Shown: positions 23,051 to 35,235 of the stretch, in pieces
How the letters are laid out: each line of letters opens with the position of its first letter
How positions within the stretch are numbered: position 1 is the first letter of the stretch
Assembly (NCBI RefSeq): GCF_029962835.1
Contig: NC_080583.1
Location: 1,178,001-1,242,000, forward strand
Reading direction: 5' to 3'
From: Magnolia sinica
Taxonomy: Eukaryota; Streptophyta; Magnoliopsida; Magnoliales; Magnoliaceae
Length of the DNA stretch: 64,000 nt
The notes under the pieces: model-generated
What the model was told of the DNA's origin: nothing
The model's input: only the letters and a program-made list of their open reading frames with translations
The model's database searches: none
Position numbers and translations under genes: made by a program

Positions 23051-24220
23051 AGCTAGAATGAAATGAAGATGGAGAATGAGACATATGGGTTGTGGCACTA
23101 GTGTCGATAATTCATGTGGAACGAGAGGAGGAAGTAGAGAGACAAGATGAATTGCTTGCAAGATATGCCTAGGCTGTGTTGTACCTTTATTGAGTAGAGA
23201 TAAAAGTTGTTGATACTGCTCTGGAGTAAGAGATGGAGTGGATGGGGCAGAAGTGGTAGCACTAGTATTGTCATAAGATGGTGCTCTGATTGGTCTTGAT
23301 GGAGTGGAGCCATGTAAACAATAGCCAGGTGGATATCCATGAAGGGCTTGACATCTATCTTTTGTGTGATCAATCCAGCCACAATGATCACATGTGAGAT
23401 TGGGTCGACGCTTGCCGCTGTTGTCTTTGTAGAAGTTACGTCTAGGATTGCGACTAGGAACCATAGGAGATGGAGGATTGACAGCAACCAGTGCCATGGT
23501 AGCGTCAGAAGGCTGGGGAGACGAAGCGACTTTGCATTGTTTCTCTTCTTAGAGTAATAAGAAATATGCTTTATTAATCATTGAGAGAGGATTCATAAGA
23601 AGCATTTGTCCTCGTATAGCGGAATAACTTTCATTAAGTTCCATAAGGAATTGTATGAGACGTTCCTTCTGTTCATGAAAAGCAAGATCTTTGGATGCGC
23701 CACAAGTACACGTGAGAAGTATAGAGAGAGAAGATAATTCATCCCAGTATGATTTCAAGTCAGAAAAATATGAAGCAATGGTGGACTGATTTTGTGTATG
23801 AGAGCAGATGGAACGTTGGAGCTGGAATATACATGGACCATTGCTTTGAGTAAAGCCGTCACGTAGATCAATCCAAACATCATGAGCGTTGTCAGTGTAA
23901 ACAACACTATTGAATAACTCCTTTGTGAGGGCATTAAGAACCCAAGAGAGAACCATATGATTGCATCGAGTCCAAGAGGCAAAATCAGGTGAAGTAGTGA
24001 GTGGTGGTGGGTAGGAACCATCAACGAAACACAAATTATTTTTCGCGCTAAGAGCAACAATCATATCACGACTCCAAGTGGTATAGTTATCTCCATTAAG
24101 TTGTTGAGAAATAAGCACAATACCTGGCTGATCCGAATGATAAAGGTAGAGTGGATTAGAAGAATCCTGTGATGTAAGAGTAGTGCTTATAGTAGACTCA
24201 GGAGACTTTGAAGTGGCCAT
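23027..24220 (-). pseudogene. Retrotransposon gag (UBN2/copia type), one premature stop
   Basis: Gag is the capsid protein of the retrotransposon particle. One reading frame runs from the ATG at 24220 to 23027 (397 residues). It is interrupted by a single TAA after INKAYFLLL near 23550, where related gags have a glutamine codon, so CAA to TAA is the simple explanation. N-terminal features are NGDNYTTWSRDM and FVDGSYPPP. The middle has the FYSDLKSYWDEL-like segment (here YFSDLKSYWDEL) and LIQFLMELNESY. The zinc knuckle near the C terminus, CDHCGWIDHTKDRC followed by LHGYPPGY, has the full C-x2-C-x4-H-x4-C pattern. No pol follows. Confidence 0.8.
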
Positions 24221-24444
24221 GTTGTTGTCGTCTTGAATTCTAGTGCTAGCAGATGTCAGACAGCTTATGATGAAATTGCAGTAATGGAGAGATGAGTTGC
24301 ATTAGAGGATGAGAACCGTCGTGCTAATGGGGTTGGTGGGAGTAGAGATGGATGGAGATTATACAATGAAGATCGATGTATACTCTGATCAGTCAAGAAA
24401 TCCTGACCGTGCAAAATTTGGATCAACGGCCCTGATCAAACTTG

Positions 24445-24456
24445 TCTCTGATGCCA
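24445..24456 (-). promoter_or_regulatory. Primer-binding site of the gag-only element
   Basis: On the minus strand this reads TGGCATCAGAGA, close to the common plant TGGTATCAGAGC complement of initiator tRNA-Met. It starts directly after the LTR end, as expected for minus-strand DNA priming. Confidence 0.7.
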
Positions 24457-24522
24457 TAATACGTTTGGAATTTCTGTGTATTTAGTATTGGAGGAAAAAC
24501 ACCTCCTTTATAGTATGATTAC
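24457..24522 (-). repeat. 5' LTR of the gag-only element, first piece
   Basis: It matches 22900-22965 nearly base for base. It is cut off at ATTAC by the copia insertion; the LTR resumes at 33108. Confidence 0.75.
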
Positions 24523-25007
24523 TGTTGAACGTAGGCCAGTGGGGCCCACTTGTGAGCAATCACTAGTGGGTACATCTATGTTTTCTCCGGTCTCTTCCTT
24601 TGAATTAAATTTCAAATTTAAATATGAATTTGATTTTTAATTAAAGATAGGGATTTAATCGGATTATTTGGCCTTATCCCAATCCCACCCAAACTCTCCT
24701 TCTTCTGTTATAAAAAGGAATACGCTTCTCTCGTGTAAAGCAATTGAGTCATACGATAAACCGAGAGTATACAGAGAGATATTGTGTGCGCTATAGTCTG
24801 TCCATTTTAACTTGTCCTTGGGACGATCTGATCCATAGATCGCAATCCGGGGCCACTATATACCATAGGATCAGAGGTGTGAATAGTTCCATCTGCTCCA
24901 GTAGTAGATAGGTGGGCCGTTGAAACACCGTTCTTCCGCTTTGTGAAGATTCCAAACTTCGTGTAGACCGTCAGATCTTGAGGGCTCACCTTCCGCGCTT
25001 CCCAACA
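24523..25007 (+). repeat. 5' LTR of copia element 1
   Basis: It begins TGTTGAACGTAGGCC and ends CGCTTCCCAACA. A TATA box (GTTATAAAAAGGA, about 24708) lies where U3 should end. A degenerate primer-binding site follows (TAGAATCAAAGC from about 25009, 9 of 12 matches to the usual TGGTATCAGAGC). Confidence 0.92.
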
Positions 25008-27423
25008 GTAGAATCAAAGCATTTAACGATAGATCTCCGATTATTTTCATCTAAAAAGGTAAGTGGCCTATCCTTTCTTTTTGGATTGGAATCCAAAGCT
25101 TTCAAATGGTATTGGTTCATGTATACCATTTTGTTGATTTAAGGATTGATCCAAGTAATGTATCACATGCGTGTACATCACAATAGAAATATAACACATG
25201 CATGTACATCACAAATATATGTTATACCATAACTTTTGTACACGTGGGGGGTCATAATGGCTAGTCTACATTATGCCATATCTTAAGCATACGTAGAGAT
25301 TGGTTTGAATGATGTTGTTGTATTGAAATGCAACATAGCTATTAGTGGCTAACGTTGTTGTATTGAAATACACCACTAGCTGATGTATTTGAAAAACGGA
25401 ATGGCTAAGTACACGCATTCTTATTCTGATAAGTGGGTCCATATATGATTACCGTACAATAAAGAATCCACGTGATGTACCCCATGAATATACATTACAG
25501 CAGATATATACTCCCACTTTAATGTTGAATGTGGACTGTTGTTGTGTTTTTCTATAATCGACCGTCCATTGGTAGACCACAAATGGAAAGGTTAAGATTG
25601 TCCCATGAAGGAAAGTTTGTAGGGTATAGTCCATCCATGGTGCAACTCAATCTACCAGCGGTGTGGATTACCAAACCATGAAAGTATGTAGCATATACCC
25701 CATACGTGTGCATCATACCAACTAAATAGTTGTTGAATTAAAGTCAACCACTAAAACATAGCTACTGGTGACGTATCTCACCATACTTGAATTGTTGGTT
25801 GTTGTACACGTGATGGCTCATGTACATGTACACGTGTGATGACTCATGAATTGTTGGCTACTATTGTACACGTGATGGCTCATGTACATGTACACACGTG
25901 ATGGCTCATGTACATGCACACAAGTGTATATGCACGTATGTTGGCTGATGTACACATGTACACATGTTTAGACTAACTTCTCCATATGTTGGCTGATGTA
26001 CACGTGTGCACGTATACTTGGCTGATGTGCACATTACACGTGTGTACATATGTTGGCCGATGTGCACGTGTACACATGTGGACACATGTTGTTCTGATAG
26101 ATAACTTCAACTATATACATAGCATCTATACACGAATTGGCTAGTGTACATCTTGCCATAGTTGTATTCATGTACGTCAACAACCCATGAATTTTCATAG
26201 TTGTATTCATGTACGTCAGCAACCCATGAATATTCATGTGTTGTATTCTTGTACGTCAGCAACCCAAATTGAATATTTCCCACATTGAATATTCATGTGT
26301 TGTATCCATGTGCAAATCATGTATTGTATCCATGTGTTGTATCCATGTGCTATAAAATGTTCATGTGTTGCTCAGATGGCAAGATATGTGTTGTATCTAA
26401 ACCGTCTATCCATATGGAGAACTAGGCAGTCAGTAACACATATGGATCTTATCACGGGGTATGTGTTGTATCCAAACCGTCCATCCATCTGGTGAGCTTG
26501 AATTTATGACAAATATAATTATTAAGTGGGCCACATGGATGCACGGCATGGATAAACCACATATTTTTTGAGATTGGCTCAAAGGAGTTTACTAAGTACG
26601 CAATCTGATTTCCATGTCGCCTGTAACAATGTGGCACATGTACATGGAATAAGGGCCGCTCATCTGGTAATGATGATGCATATATTACAAATACATAATG
26701 ATGCGCAAGTAAAGTGCTGTGTGTAATGAATGCATGTATGCTTATGATATGATGGTCCCATGAATTCGTATGATGCCCCTCTTGTGTAATGTGGCATATG
26801 AATGATGTTTCCTTTATAACTTGTTCTTCACTATTGATCAAGAGATCATTAGTGATCGAAATGATCATCAACCATGATGATCAATGTTGATGAAAGGATC
26901 CATCATCAACAATGATCATTAACGGTGATGATCAGATCCATCACTAATGGTCATGATCACAGGTGAAGATTGTACTTTCTTTATATCTAAGCACTTGATT
27001 TTTCCTTTCTGATGATGATGTTAATATGCATGAAAATATTCGGCTTGATGTGTTTAGATCTAAGCCCCCTTATTTTTCATTGGAAAATAAAGAAAAACTT
27101 AGTCCTTAGATACTCCATATACATAAATAAAGGTTGTGCATAACCTGAGTGGGAGTTTATTCTCCTCCATCAAACGATGCATGCAACCATGTAATGGAAG
27201 GTTGCACGTTATATAAATTTATTCTTATAAAAGTATTAAACCCATCTTAATTAGAGAACTTGATTGTTCTACACCGCCCATTCGAGTATGTGGACTTTCA
27301 GATCTCATTAAGATGTGTTAACTGCTTTTATACTTTGAAAATTTATATAACACGTAGAAATGCTGATGATTATTGTCAATACCTTAGATCATAGCTAAGT
27401 AGTGATACTCATGCAATGTAGAG
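25008..27423 (+). other. Long untranslated leader of copia element 1 with CACGTG-rich repeats
   Basis: The gag start lies 2.4 kb after the LTR, an unusually long leader for copia. No open frame of note is found. Between about 25800 and 26100 imperfect units of the form TTGGCTGATGTACACGTG are repeated. They contain at least seven CACGTG cores (G-box), and two more lie at about 25237 and 25469. From 26160 to 26340 there are repeats of TGTTGTATTCATGTACGTCAGC type and ATCCATGTG type. Confidence 0.7.
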
Positions 27424-28295
27424 ATGGCCACCAAAGCGTTAATCGTTGAACAACTGAAAGGACAATATTTCGACGGCAATAATTACGAAGACTAGTCCCG
27501 CGTGGTGCGATGCCTTCTGGACGAGGACGACATATCTCACACACTCGATGTAGTTCAAGAGGAACTCATCCTGGTTGAAAACAGAAATTTACAAGAACAT
27601 AGGGTTGCGATGACTCGCTATAATAAGTGACGAAAACAAAATCGTTCAGCCCGTAATGTCCTTCTTAACACTATGCACAAAGAACTCATACCTACACATG
27701 AAGTGCATGAAACTGCTAAGAAAATCTGGGAAGCACTGACAGATGCCTATGCGCAGAAGTCAGATGTGAGAGTTAGGGCAATGGAATTAGAATTTCAGGA
27801 GTACAGGATGCTTGTCGGCTGCCCCATCAAAGATTATATTTGTAAGATGGAGCAAATGATGGGTGTCCTTAGGAATGTTGGGTGTAAATTGACTGAAAAT
27901 TAGAAGATTATAGCCATGCACCGTTCCTTGCCTGAATCTTGGGCCCAAATCAAAAGAATTCTGAACCATACTGATTCTATCACTACGTTCAGAGACTTTT
28001 GTGGCCACTTGGTACGTGAGGTTGAAATGACTGTATTCAGCCATGTTCGGCCAAGGCCTTTGTAGCAGAGACCCATAAACGGAAAGCTAACAATAAACGG
28101 TCCAAAGCTCGCAAGAAGGCGAAGAAGAATAATCAAGAATAGAAGACCACAGCACCTGCTCCAAATCTCAAGAAGGGGAATGGAAAGAAGAAGCAGAAAA
28201 AGACAAATATAGTCTGCTTTGTCTGTGAAAATTCTGACCATTATGCTCAGTAGTGTGCCTATAAAAAGACGGTAATTTCTCAGTCACAAGATACT
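27424..28295 (+). pseudogene. Gag of copia element 1, broken
   Basis: From the ATG at 27424 the frame reads a UBN2-type gag (LKGQYFDGNNYED, then WEALTDAYAQKSDVRV, LEFQEYRM, SLPESWAQIKRIL). In-frame stops lie at 27493 (TAG where a Trp is expected), 27628 (TGA) and 27901 (TAG). A frameshift near 28052 leads into the frame of the following pol, with further stops at 28140 and 28251. The zinc knuckle CFVCENSDHYAQ-C keeps its C-x2-C-x4-H pattern but carries a stop just ahead of the last Cys. Confidence 0.85.
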
Positions 28296-29999
28296 TTGTA
28301 TGTAGGCATTTTTTCTGAAATCCTTTCCGTTGATACTATATCTAACGAGTGGATTTTAGATTCAGGCGCAACAAAGCACGTGACACAAAGTCGTCGAGGA
28401 CTCGAGGAATTTTGGCCTGTAGCTAAAGAAAGTTACAAGCTTTACATGGGCAATAACGCTGTTGAAGACGTACAAGGGATTGGCGTTCTCCATCTCTGTA
28501 CGCGCATAAGGCAAACAATAATCCTTCGTGATACTCTTTTTGCACCGGGGATGTGTCGGAATTTAATTTCTGTTTCTAGGTTATTATTTGATGGTTTTGA
28601 TATTCGATTTTTCGAGACAAAAGTTTTTTTGAGACTGAATAACCTCATTTTTGCATGGGGAAATTTAATTTCAGATTTATTTATTCTAGACGTATATTGT
28701 GATAATGCCCCTCTTGCTTTATCTGCTATGTCGAATAAAAATATAACATCTGAATCTCAAAAATGGCACGCGAGGTTAGGTCACATCGGAAAGGATCGTA
28801 TGACAAGACTAGTACGTTCTGGTCTGTTAGATTCCTTATCCAAAGTTGATTTGTCATTTTGTGAACATTGTGTGTCTAGGAAGACATCGAAGAAACCATT
28901 TTCCAAAGCAGCTAGGTCCAAGGGCACACTAGAGATAATCCATTCAGATATCTGTGGACCCTTTAATGTACATGCTAGAAACGGATGTCAGTACTTTGTC
29001 ACTTTTATTGACGATTACTCGCGCTATGGATATGTGTATCTTATCTCACATAAATCTGAGGCTTTTGATTATTTTCTTAAATATAAAACCGATGTGAAAA
29101 ATCAGCTTGAGAAAAAGATTAAAATCCTTCGATCTGATAGAGGTGGCGAGTATACATCTGTAACTTTTAAATCATATTGTGAAAACGTTGGAATTGTTCG
29201 ACTGTACACAATGACTTACACTCCACAACAAAACGGTGTTGCAGAGAGAAGGAATAGGACACTATTGGACATGGTTAGATCGATGATGGCACAAGCCAAT
29301 CTCTCTAATACATTATGGGGAGACGCACTGTTAACAGCCGTTTACGTCCTTAATAGAGTCCTATCCAAATCCATTCCTAATACTCCATATGAGATGTGGT
29401 CTGGGAAGACTCCTTCTTTATCCAACTTACGCCATTGGAGATCTTTGGGATATGTTTTGCTACCTACTCAGCATAGAGGTAAACTTGATAGTAAAACCAT
29501 TGAATGCGTGTTCATTAGGTACCCTATGCATTCAAAGGGATATGTTCTAGTTTATGAGGACCATGGACGATGGATTGAGATAAAATCTCGAGACGTGATC
29601 TTCGTTGAAAATAGACACCCAAGCCGAATGAAGCAAAAAGTTTCAATAGAACTTTTTAAAATACCTGATGTATCTCAGGAGAGTGGGAGTTCTACTCCTC
29701 AAGATGAAGATGCTCCTATAGTTCATCAGGACAGTGGGAGGACATCTCAGCAGGCTCCTGAGTTACGTCGAAGCGAAAGAGGATTGATTCCTCTAAGATA
29801 CTTCGATATTGAGGGGCAAACATTCTCTTGCGTTGCAGTTGATGATGATGAACCTGATTCGTATCAGGATGCATTATTATCTTCTTACTCGGTCGATTGG
29901 GTAAATGCTATGGACGAAGAGATCGCTTCCATGGAGAAAAATAAAGTCTGGAAACTTTTTGATTTGCCTTCCAATCGTAAAGCGATAGGTAATAAATGA
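28296..29999 (+). pseudogene. Protease and integrase part of copia 1 polyprotein
   Basis: A 567-residue open stretch covers the aspartic protease (active site WILDSGATKHVT), the GAG-pre-integrase zinc-binding region (HARLGHIG, CEHCVSRKT) and the integrase core. All three catalytic acidic residues are visible: HSDICGP, RSDRGGEY and NGVAERRNRT. The open stretch ends with TGA at 29997, where the conserved Trp of NK-W-VLKIK is expected, so TGG to TGA is likely. The start at 28296 is only the first codon after a stop; the true protein began in gag. Confidence 0.88.
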
Positions 30000-31394
30000 G
30001 TACTTAAGATCAAAAGAAAGACAGATGGTACAGTGGATAAGTATAAAGCACGATTAGTTGTTAAAGGTTTTACACAACAAGAAGGCATTGATTACGAGGA
30101 GACCTTTTTACCTGTTGCAAAGTTCTCCTCAATCCGCATGATCTTGTCCATTGTCGCAAGTTTAAACTTAGAGTTATATCAGATAGATGTAAAGACCGCA
30201 TTCTTAAATGGTGACTTGGATGAAGAGATATACATGCAACAGCCCATGGGTTATGTGGACAAAAAACATCCAAAGAAAGTCTGCAAGTTGTTGAAATCTA
30301 TCTATGGGCTGAAGCAATCTTCAAGACAATGGTACATGAGGTTCCACTTGGCCATCACCACTTTTGGATTCACGATGAGTGAAGAAGATCATTGTGTATA
30401 CATGAAGCGGTCTGGAAGATCTTTTCTGATACTATCTTTATATGTAGAAAATATCCTGTTAGCTGGTAATGACATGCAATTGTTAATATCGACTAAAGAT
30501 TGGCTATTCTCGAACTTTGAGATGAAAGACCTCGGTGAAGCTAACTTTATTCTTGGGGTAAAAATCATCAGGGATCGCCCTAAGAAATTTTTAGGCTTGT
30601 CTCAAGCAACCTATATACAAAAGATCTTAGAGCGGTTCAGGATGGAAAATTTAAAAGCTGTTGAAACCCCTATGGATAAACCTACGAAGCTAGACAGGAA
30701 ATTGTGTCCCCAGACTGAAGCCGAGAAATTGGCTATGTCCTCAGTACCTTCTGCAAGTGCAGTAAGGAGCTTAATGTATGTTATGCTTTGCACCAGATCG
30801 GATATTAGCTATGCAGTTGGCATAGTCAGCCGTTATCAGAGTAACCCGGGACAGTCTCATTGGCAAGCCATCAAACGTATATTTAGCTATCTTAGAGGAA
30901 CAAAAGGCCTAATGTTGTGTCATGAAGGCACAAACCTCGAGCTCAATGGATATTCAGATGCTGCTTGGGGTAATGACGCCGACGAGGGAAAGTCTACTTC
31001 AGGGTATGTATTCTTACTCGGAGGAGAAGCTATCTCATGGTCAAGTAAGAAACAGACATCCACAGCTCTTTCATCTATGGAGGCCGAGTACATTATATGT
31101 TGTGCTGTAGTTTAGGAGTGTGTATGGGTTCGCAGATTTCTATTGAGTCTGGGTGTTGTACCGAGTGTTCGTCAGCCTATATCGCTGAAGATAGACAATA
31201 CTTCTGCTATTGACTTGACAAAGGACCCTAAACACCACCAGAAATCTAAGTATATTGAAATCAAATATCATTACGTCGGTGATCAAGTGAGAGGTAAAAA
31301 GGTCGCCCTCAGCTACATTCCTACTAAGGAGATGATGGCTGATCCCATGACGAAACCTATAACTAGAGATCTATTTCAGGTTCACGTCAGGTAG
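30000..31394 (+). pseudogene. Reverse transcriptase and RNase H part of copia 1, altered active site
   Basis: The frame continues after the TGA with KTDGTVDKYKARLV, YQIDVKTAFLNGDLDEEIY, SIYGLKQSSRQWY and then LYVENILLAGND. In active copia enzymes this box is LYVDDILLAGND, so both catalytic aspartates of the YVDD motif are replaced (E and N). RNase H motifs YSDAAWGND, SSMEAEY and KHHQKSKYIEIKYH are present. A TAG at about 31113 interrupts the frame between AEYIICCAVV and ECVWVRRFL. It ends at TAG 31392-31394. Confidence 0.88.
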
Positions 31395-32616
31395 ATGGGA
31401 TTGAAGAAAGTTTGAATGATGTACTTGTTTTGTAAGACATTCGATCTTTTATGAATAATATATTCCTTTTATTCAGTATTGAGTACTAATATAAACTAGG
31501 TAAGTAGATCATTAGCATTTACCTTGAGATCATGTAAGATTTTTATTTTTTGTCGGCAGGCTAGTCACTCACTCGCACGGATTGACCAACCTTGAATGTA
31601 CAAGAGAGGTACATTTGGGGCTATATTTATACATTGAGGTATGAACTTCCCTTTATTGTGAATAATAGAGGATGAGGATATGAGTGAGTCGTATCCGCCT
31701 ACAATCTTATAAAGATTGTAGATGAGACTGATACAGTCGAATAACATAATCGCATCATTCTGTTACATGCGATCAATGTTATGGCCTGAAATTAAAGCCA
31801 GGTTATAAGGTTATGAGATGAGTTATACCTCATATGGAATGACCTGTGTATTGTAGACCCGACATTCACCTAGTATTGTCTACTTTACGACGTGGGTTGT
31901 AGCCACGTGCTGGGACCTTTTATCTACAGATTGCTTTGATTCGATCTAATCACTGCAACGTGCAAGCAGCCAGTCCCGTAGGTGACTTTTTGTGTCTTTA
32001 GCTACCCTCCTCTTTGTATATGAGGATGAGATTAAGTGTTGCTACTTTAGTGTACTATGACGAAAGGTGCTTGATTGGCCAGACTCAGTTACGCTAGGAA
32101 AGTAACTTGATTAATTCCAAATTAGACATCTACGTGGGGAAGATCCCGTGACAACTACACCAAGTTTCTAGAACTATAAATACGCACTTGAAGACTTATC
32201 CGCCGGCAGTATCGAGTTGTTTTTTATTAGACTTTTGCAAACAGTATTTTTCTTAAAAAGCATATATATATATAAGTATTGCTTTGAATTGGTTTTAGTC
32301 GAAGTTTGTGAAAAATTAAGTTTTCAGAATAACTCGATAAGTTGGATAAGTGCGTATGTTGGCCAAGTACTCTAGATCGGGAGTTAACTTCATCCGGTGT
32401 GGTCATGCGGACTAGGACAAGCATTGCAAAGCTTGGGTTATTGAGTACTAGTCAGGTGGTCACTTAGTACTTAAGCACCTGTGAGAAGATTATGGTGATC
32501 CAGCTGGTCTCACGCCTTTGATTCTTTTGATCGCGATGTTTGGTTCTTTGATTGTTATTAGGCAAGTTAGATGAATAAATTTATGTGCCTATCCCACAAT
32601 GTGATTGAGTGGGAGA
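31395..32616 (+). other. Post-pol region of copia element 1, ending in a polypurine tract
   Basis: There are 1.2 kb between pol and the 3' LTR with no open frame of note and no envelope-like protein. The polypurine tract is GAGTGGGAGA just ahead of the LTR at 32617. A short (TA)n lies at about 32263-32273. Confidence 0.6.
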
Positions 32617-33102
32617 TGTTGCACGTAGGCCAGTGGGGCCCACTTGTGAGCAATCACTAGTGGGTACGTCCTATGTTTTCTCCGGTATCTTCCTTTGAAT
32701 TAAATTTCAAATTCAAATATGAATTTGATTTTTAATTGAAGATAGTGATTTGATTGGATTATTTGGCCTTATCCCAATCCCACCCAAACTCTCTTTCTTC
32801 TGTTATAAAAAGGAATGCGTTTTTCTCGTGTAAAATAATTGAGTCATACGATAAATCGAGAGTATACAGAGAGATATTGTGTGCGCTATAGTCTGTCCAT
32901 TTTAGCTTGTCCTTAGGACGATCTGATCCATAGATCGCAATCCGGGGCCACTATATACCGTAGGATCAGAGGTGTGAATAGTTCCATCTGCTCCAGTAGT
33001 AGATAGGCGAGCCGTTGAAGCACCGTTCTTCTGCTTTGTGAAGGTTCCAAACTTCGTGTAGACAGTCAGATCTTGAGGGCTCACCTTCCGCGCTTCCCAA
33101 CA
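32617..33102 (+). repeat. 3' LTR of copia element 1
   Basis: It begins TGTTGCACGTAGGCC and ends CGCTTCCCAACA. It is collinear with the 5' LTR (485 versus 486 bp) with scattered, mainly transition-type differences. Confidence 0.92.
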
Positions 33103-33107
33103 ATTAC

Positions 33108-33260
33108 AACCTATTGATAGACAATATGCATAGCTGTAAGAAAGATCCTAAGTGCTAAATATAGGATATCACATAGTTAGAGAGAATATTACATAGCTAG
33201 AAGAAAGATCCTGGGTGCTAAATATAAGATATTACATAGCTAGAGATTTACAATCTAATA
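33108..33260 (-). repeat. 5' LTR of the gag-only element, second piece
   Basis: After the ATTAC duplication the sequence continues AACCTATTGATAGACAATATGC, matching 22968 onward. It contains two copies of a GAAAGATCC(T)...TAAATATA(R)GATAT(T/C)ACATAG unit; the left LTR has one complete copy. It ends at TCTAATA, followed by the CCTTT duplication. Confidence 0.65.
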
Positions 33261-33265
33261 CCTTT

Positions 33266-35235
33266 TGTTTAGAGAGAATTATTGCAACATTTAGTAAAAG
33301 AAATTTTTGAAAAAAAGAAGAGAAAGAAAATGAGAAAATGAAGAATAGAAGGGTTTTGTATAGGAAGAAAAACAAGGGCTTTCTATCACTAAAATCTTTA
33401 CATGTGAGGTCGTAGGAGCCTCTTCACAACACTTGTTTCTTCAATTGTCTTCTCTAAGAATCATGTTGGAGGTTTTCTACATTACCTAATTTTTGAGAAA
33501 TTCATCTCCTTCATTATTGGTTGTAATTCACATTTTGGGTGATGTGGTTTCAGTATTTAAGAGAGGTTTTTAATAATTGTACTTTCATTATTTTTATTAT
33601 AGAGGATTTGTGTTGAGGCGAGTCTCATATTTATTTTTTCTTTTCATGTAGGAGAGTTTTTCACGTACAAAAAAAAAATCACAATCTCTTATATTTTATA
33701 TGTTTGATGATTTATTTATTTGTTTTAAAAGTAATTATCATTCTTTAAATATTTTATATTGTTATCTCTTTTATTTGCGTATAAAAGAGAAATGTATATG
33801 ATTTTCAACTAAGCACCTCACTTGTAACATATACATTTTTAAGTTCCATGCAAACATTACATGCCTTGAGTTTTCAATGTATATATGTGACACATTATCT
33901 TAATTATCCTTGTTTCAAGTGCATGACAAACACATAAGAATAACTAACTTAGGACAAAAGTTATATATCCAGGGATTGGCGGAGGAGAAGTAGATGGCTA
34001 ACCATGCGATTAGGGTCCATGGCCTATCTTCCTTTGGTCCACTATTTATTAGGAGACCACATGCCCTTGGGTGGGCCTTTCAATGGCTTAAAATTGGCAT
34101 TTTTTAATCTCTCAAGTACAGTTCCTAACGATTCATGTGATGAATCTCTTGCAATGTTTGTGGGGCTTTTCAAATTATGGGTTTTTTTTTTTTTGTTCCA
34201 GTGTACTCATCTCTTCTTTTAACCATGATTGCTCATACGGTCCATCGGATCTGAGGATGTGGACCGTAGATTAGGTGTCCCACAGCTGTGAGCATGCACT
34301 AATCTTAAAATCAAGAAGGCCCACTTGTCAGGTGGGTCCCACATATTTGTTGACTAAAGAGTGGCGGTCTTCTATCTTATTACCATCCATTTTACTCAAA
34401 CAAGAGTAGTAAACTACCTGATGAGTGGTCCACAAGCAAAGGGGACTTTTAATATGAAAGTCTACTAAGCTTTAGTGTTAGATTCAATCAAATGGTATGT
34501 ATTAGTTTCACCTTTCCCCCATTAAGATATTGATGGAATGCTCTCTTGTAATAAGATGCGTCAGGAATTTAGCCATTGGATTGGGGTCTTTTTCAGCAAT
34601 CCAAACCGTTTATATAATGGGCCACAATACCCAATAAAAAAAATCAGTTTAAGAAGACCGTCCATTTCAAAGGAAAGGAGACAGATGGGTTAAAATGTTC
34701 AATTTTTGGTAATCTCCCAACCATGGCGTGGCCGATCATATAAACAGTTTAGATCATTATGAAACCAGCTCCAAAGGCCAAAGTCCCGAAATATATCGCA
34801 ACATTACATGGGAATGTAATGTATCAAACCTCTTGAAGGAATGGTCTCTATCTTGATCCTGACCGTTCAATCTATTTCTTTCTATCTCTCTCACTTCTTC
34901 TGTCTTTTTGAAAGTTGGGTGGAATAGGAATAGAAAAGATACACTCAAATGAATTAGTAGTCATTGACCCAAACATATATACAGTCACAACCTTTGATAG
35001 GTATAGGTGAGGAAGGAGTGGCCCCACAAGGCATATCATAATAGCAAGGAAGAAAACTATCTATAAAAAAAACCATAGGAAAAGGAGAAGAAGTACATCA
35101 TGAGAAAAGAACTGATGCGCCTCATGATAAATAATGCAAGCATATGCTCCAGAAGATACGTAGAAAAATAATCAAAATCCAAGTAAACCAACTACCCTTC
35201 TTTACAGATCCATCCCTGTCACTCATCCCATTTTT
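33266..35235. other. Intergenic, no gene seen
   Basis: The region is A/T-rich, with several stretches of the GTGGGTCCCAC / TGGGCCAC type that mark old MITE fragments (for example 34230-34480 and 34560-34640). I could not define boundaries for these fragments. No coding sequence or RNA gene was recognised. Confidence 0.5.

Larger units (their letters stand above)
24523..33102 (+). mobile_element. Ty1/copia LTR retrotransposon 1, full-length but degenerate
   Basis: The 8.6-kb element has 485/486-bp LTRs starting TGTTG and ending CCAACA. It is flanked by a perfect 5-bp target duplication ATTAC at 24518-24522 and 33103-33107. The gene order gag, protease, integrase, reverse transcriptase, RNase H is that of copia. 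It was inserted into the LTR of the gag-only element. Over the first half of the LTRs I count roughly 6 percent difference, so the insertion is not recent. The element cannot be autonomous (several stops, one frameshift, altered RT active site). Confidence 0.93.
22900..33260 (-). mobile_element. Gag-only LTR retrotransposon (TR-GAG type), minus strand, interrupted by a copia element
   Basis: Direct repeats beginning TAATACGTTTGGAATTTCTG occur at 22900 and 24457. They continue with the same TTTATA(C/G)TATGATTAC and CCTATTGATAG segments, the right copy resuming at 33108 after a copia insertion. The primer-binding site for initiator tRNA-Met, TGGCATCAGAGA read on the minus strand (24445-24456), touches the right LTR exactly. 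The whole is flanked by the 5-bp duplication CCTTT at 22895-22899 and 33261-33265. The only coding sequence is gag; no protease, integrase or reverse transcriptase is present. Gag-only elements of this design are known in plants as TR-GAG and depend on another element's enzymes. Confidence 0.75.

Noticed and set aside
28442-28648. Minus-strand frame within copia 1 pol
   Set aside because: Shadow of the long protease-integrase frame on the other strand.
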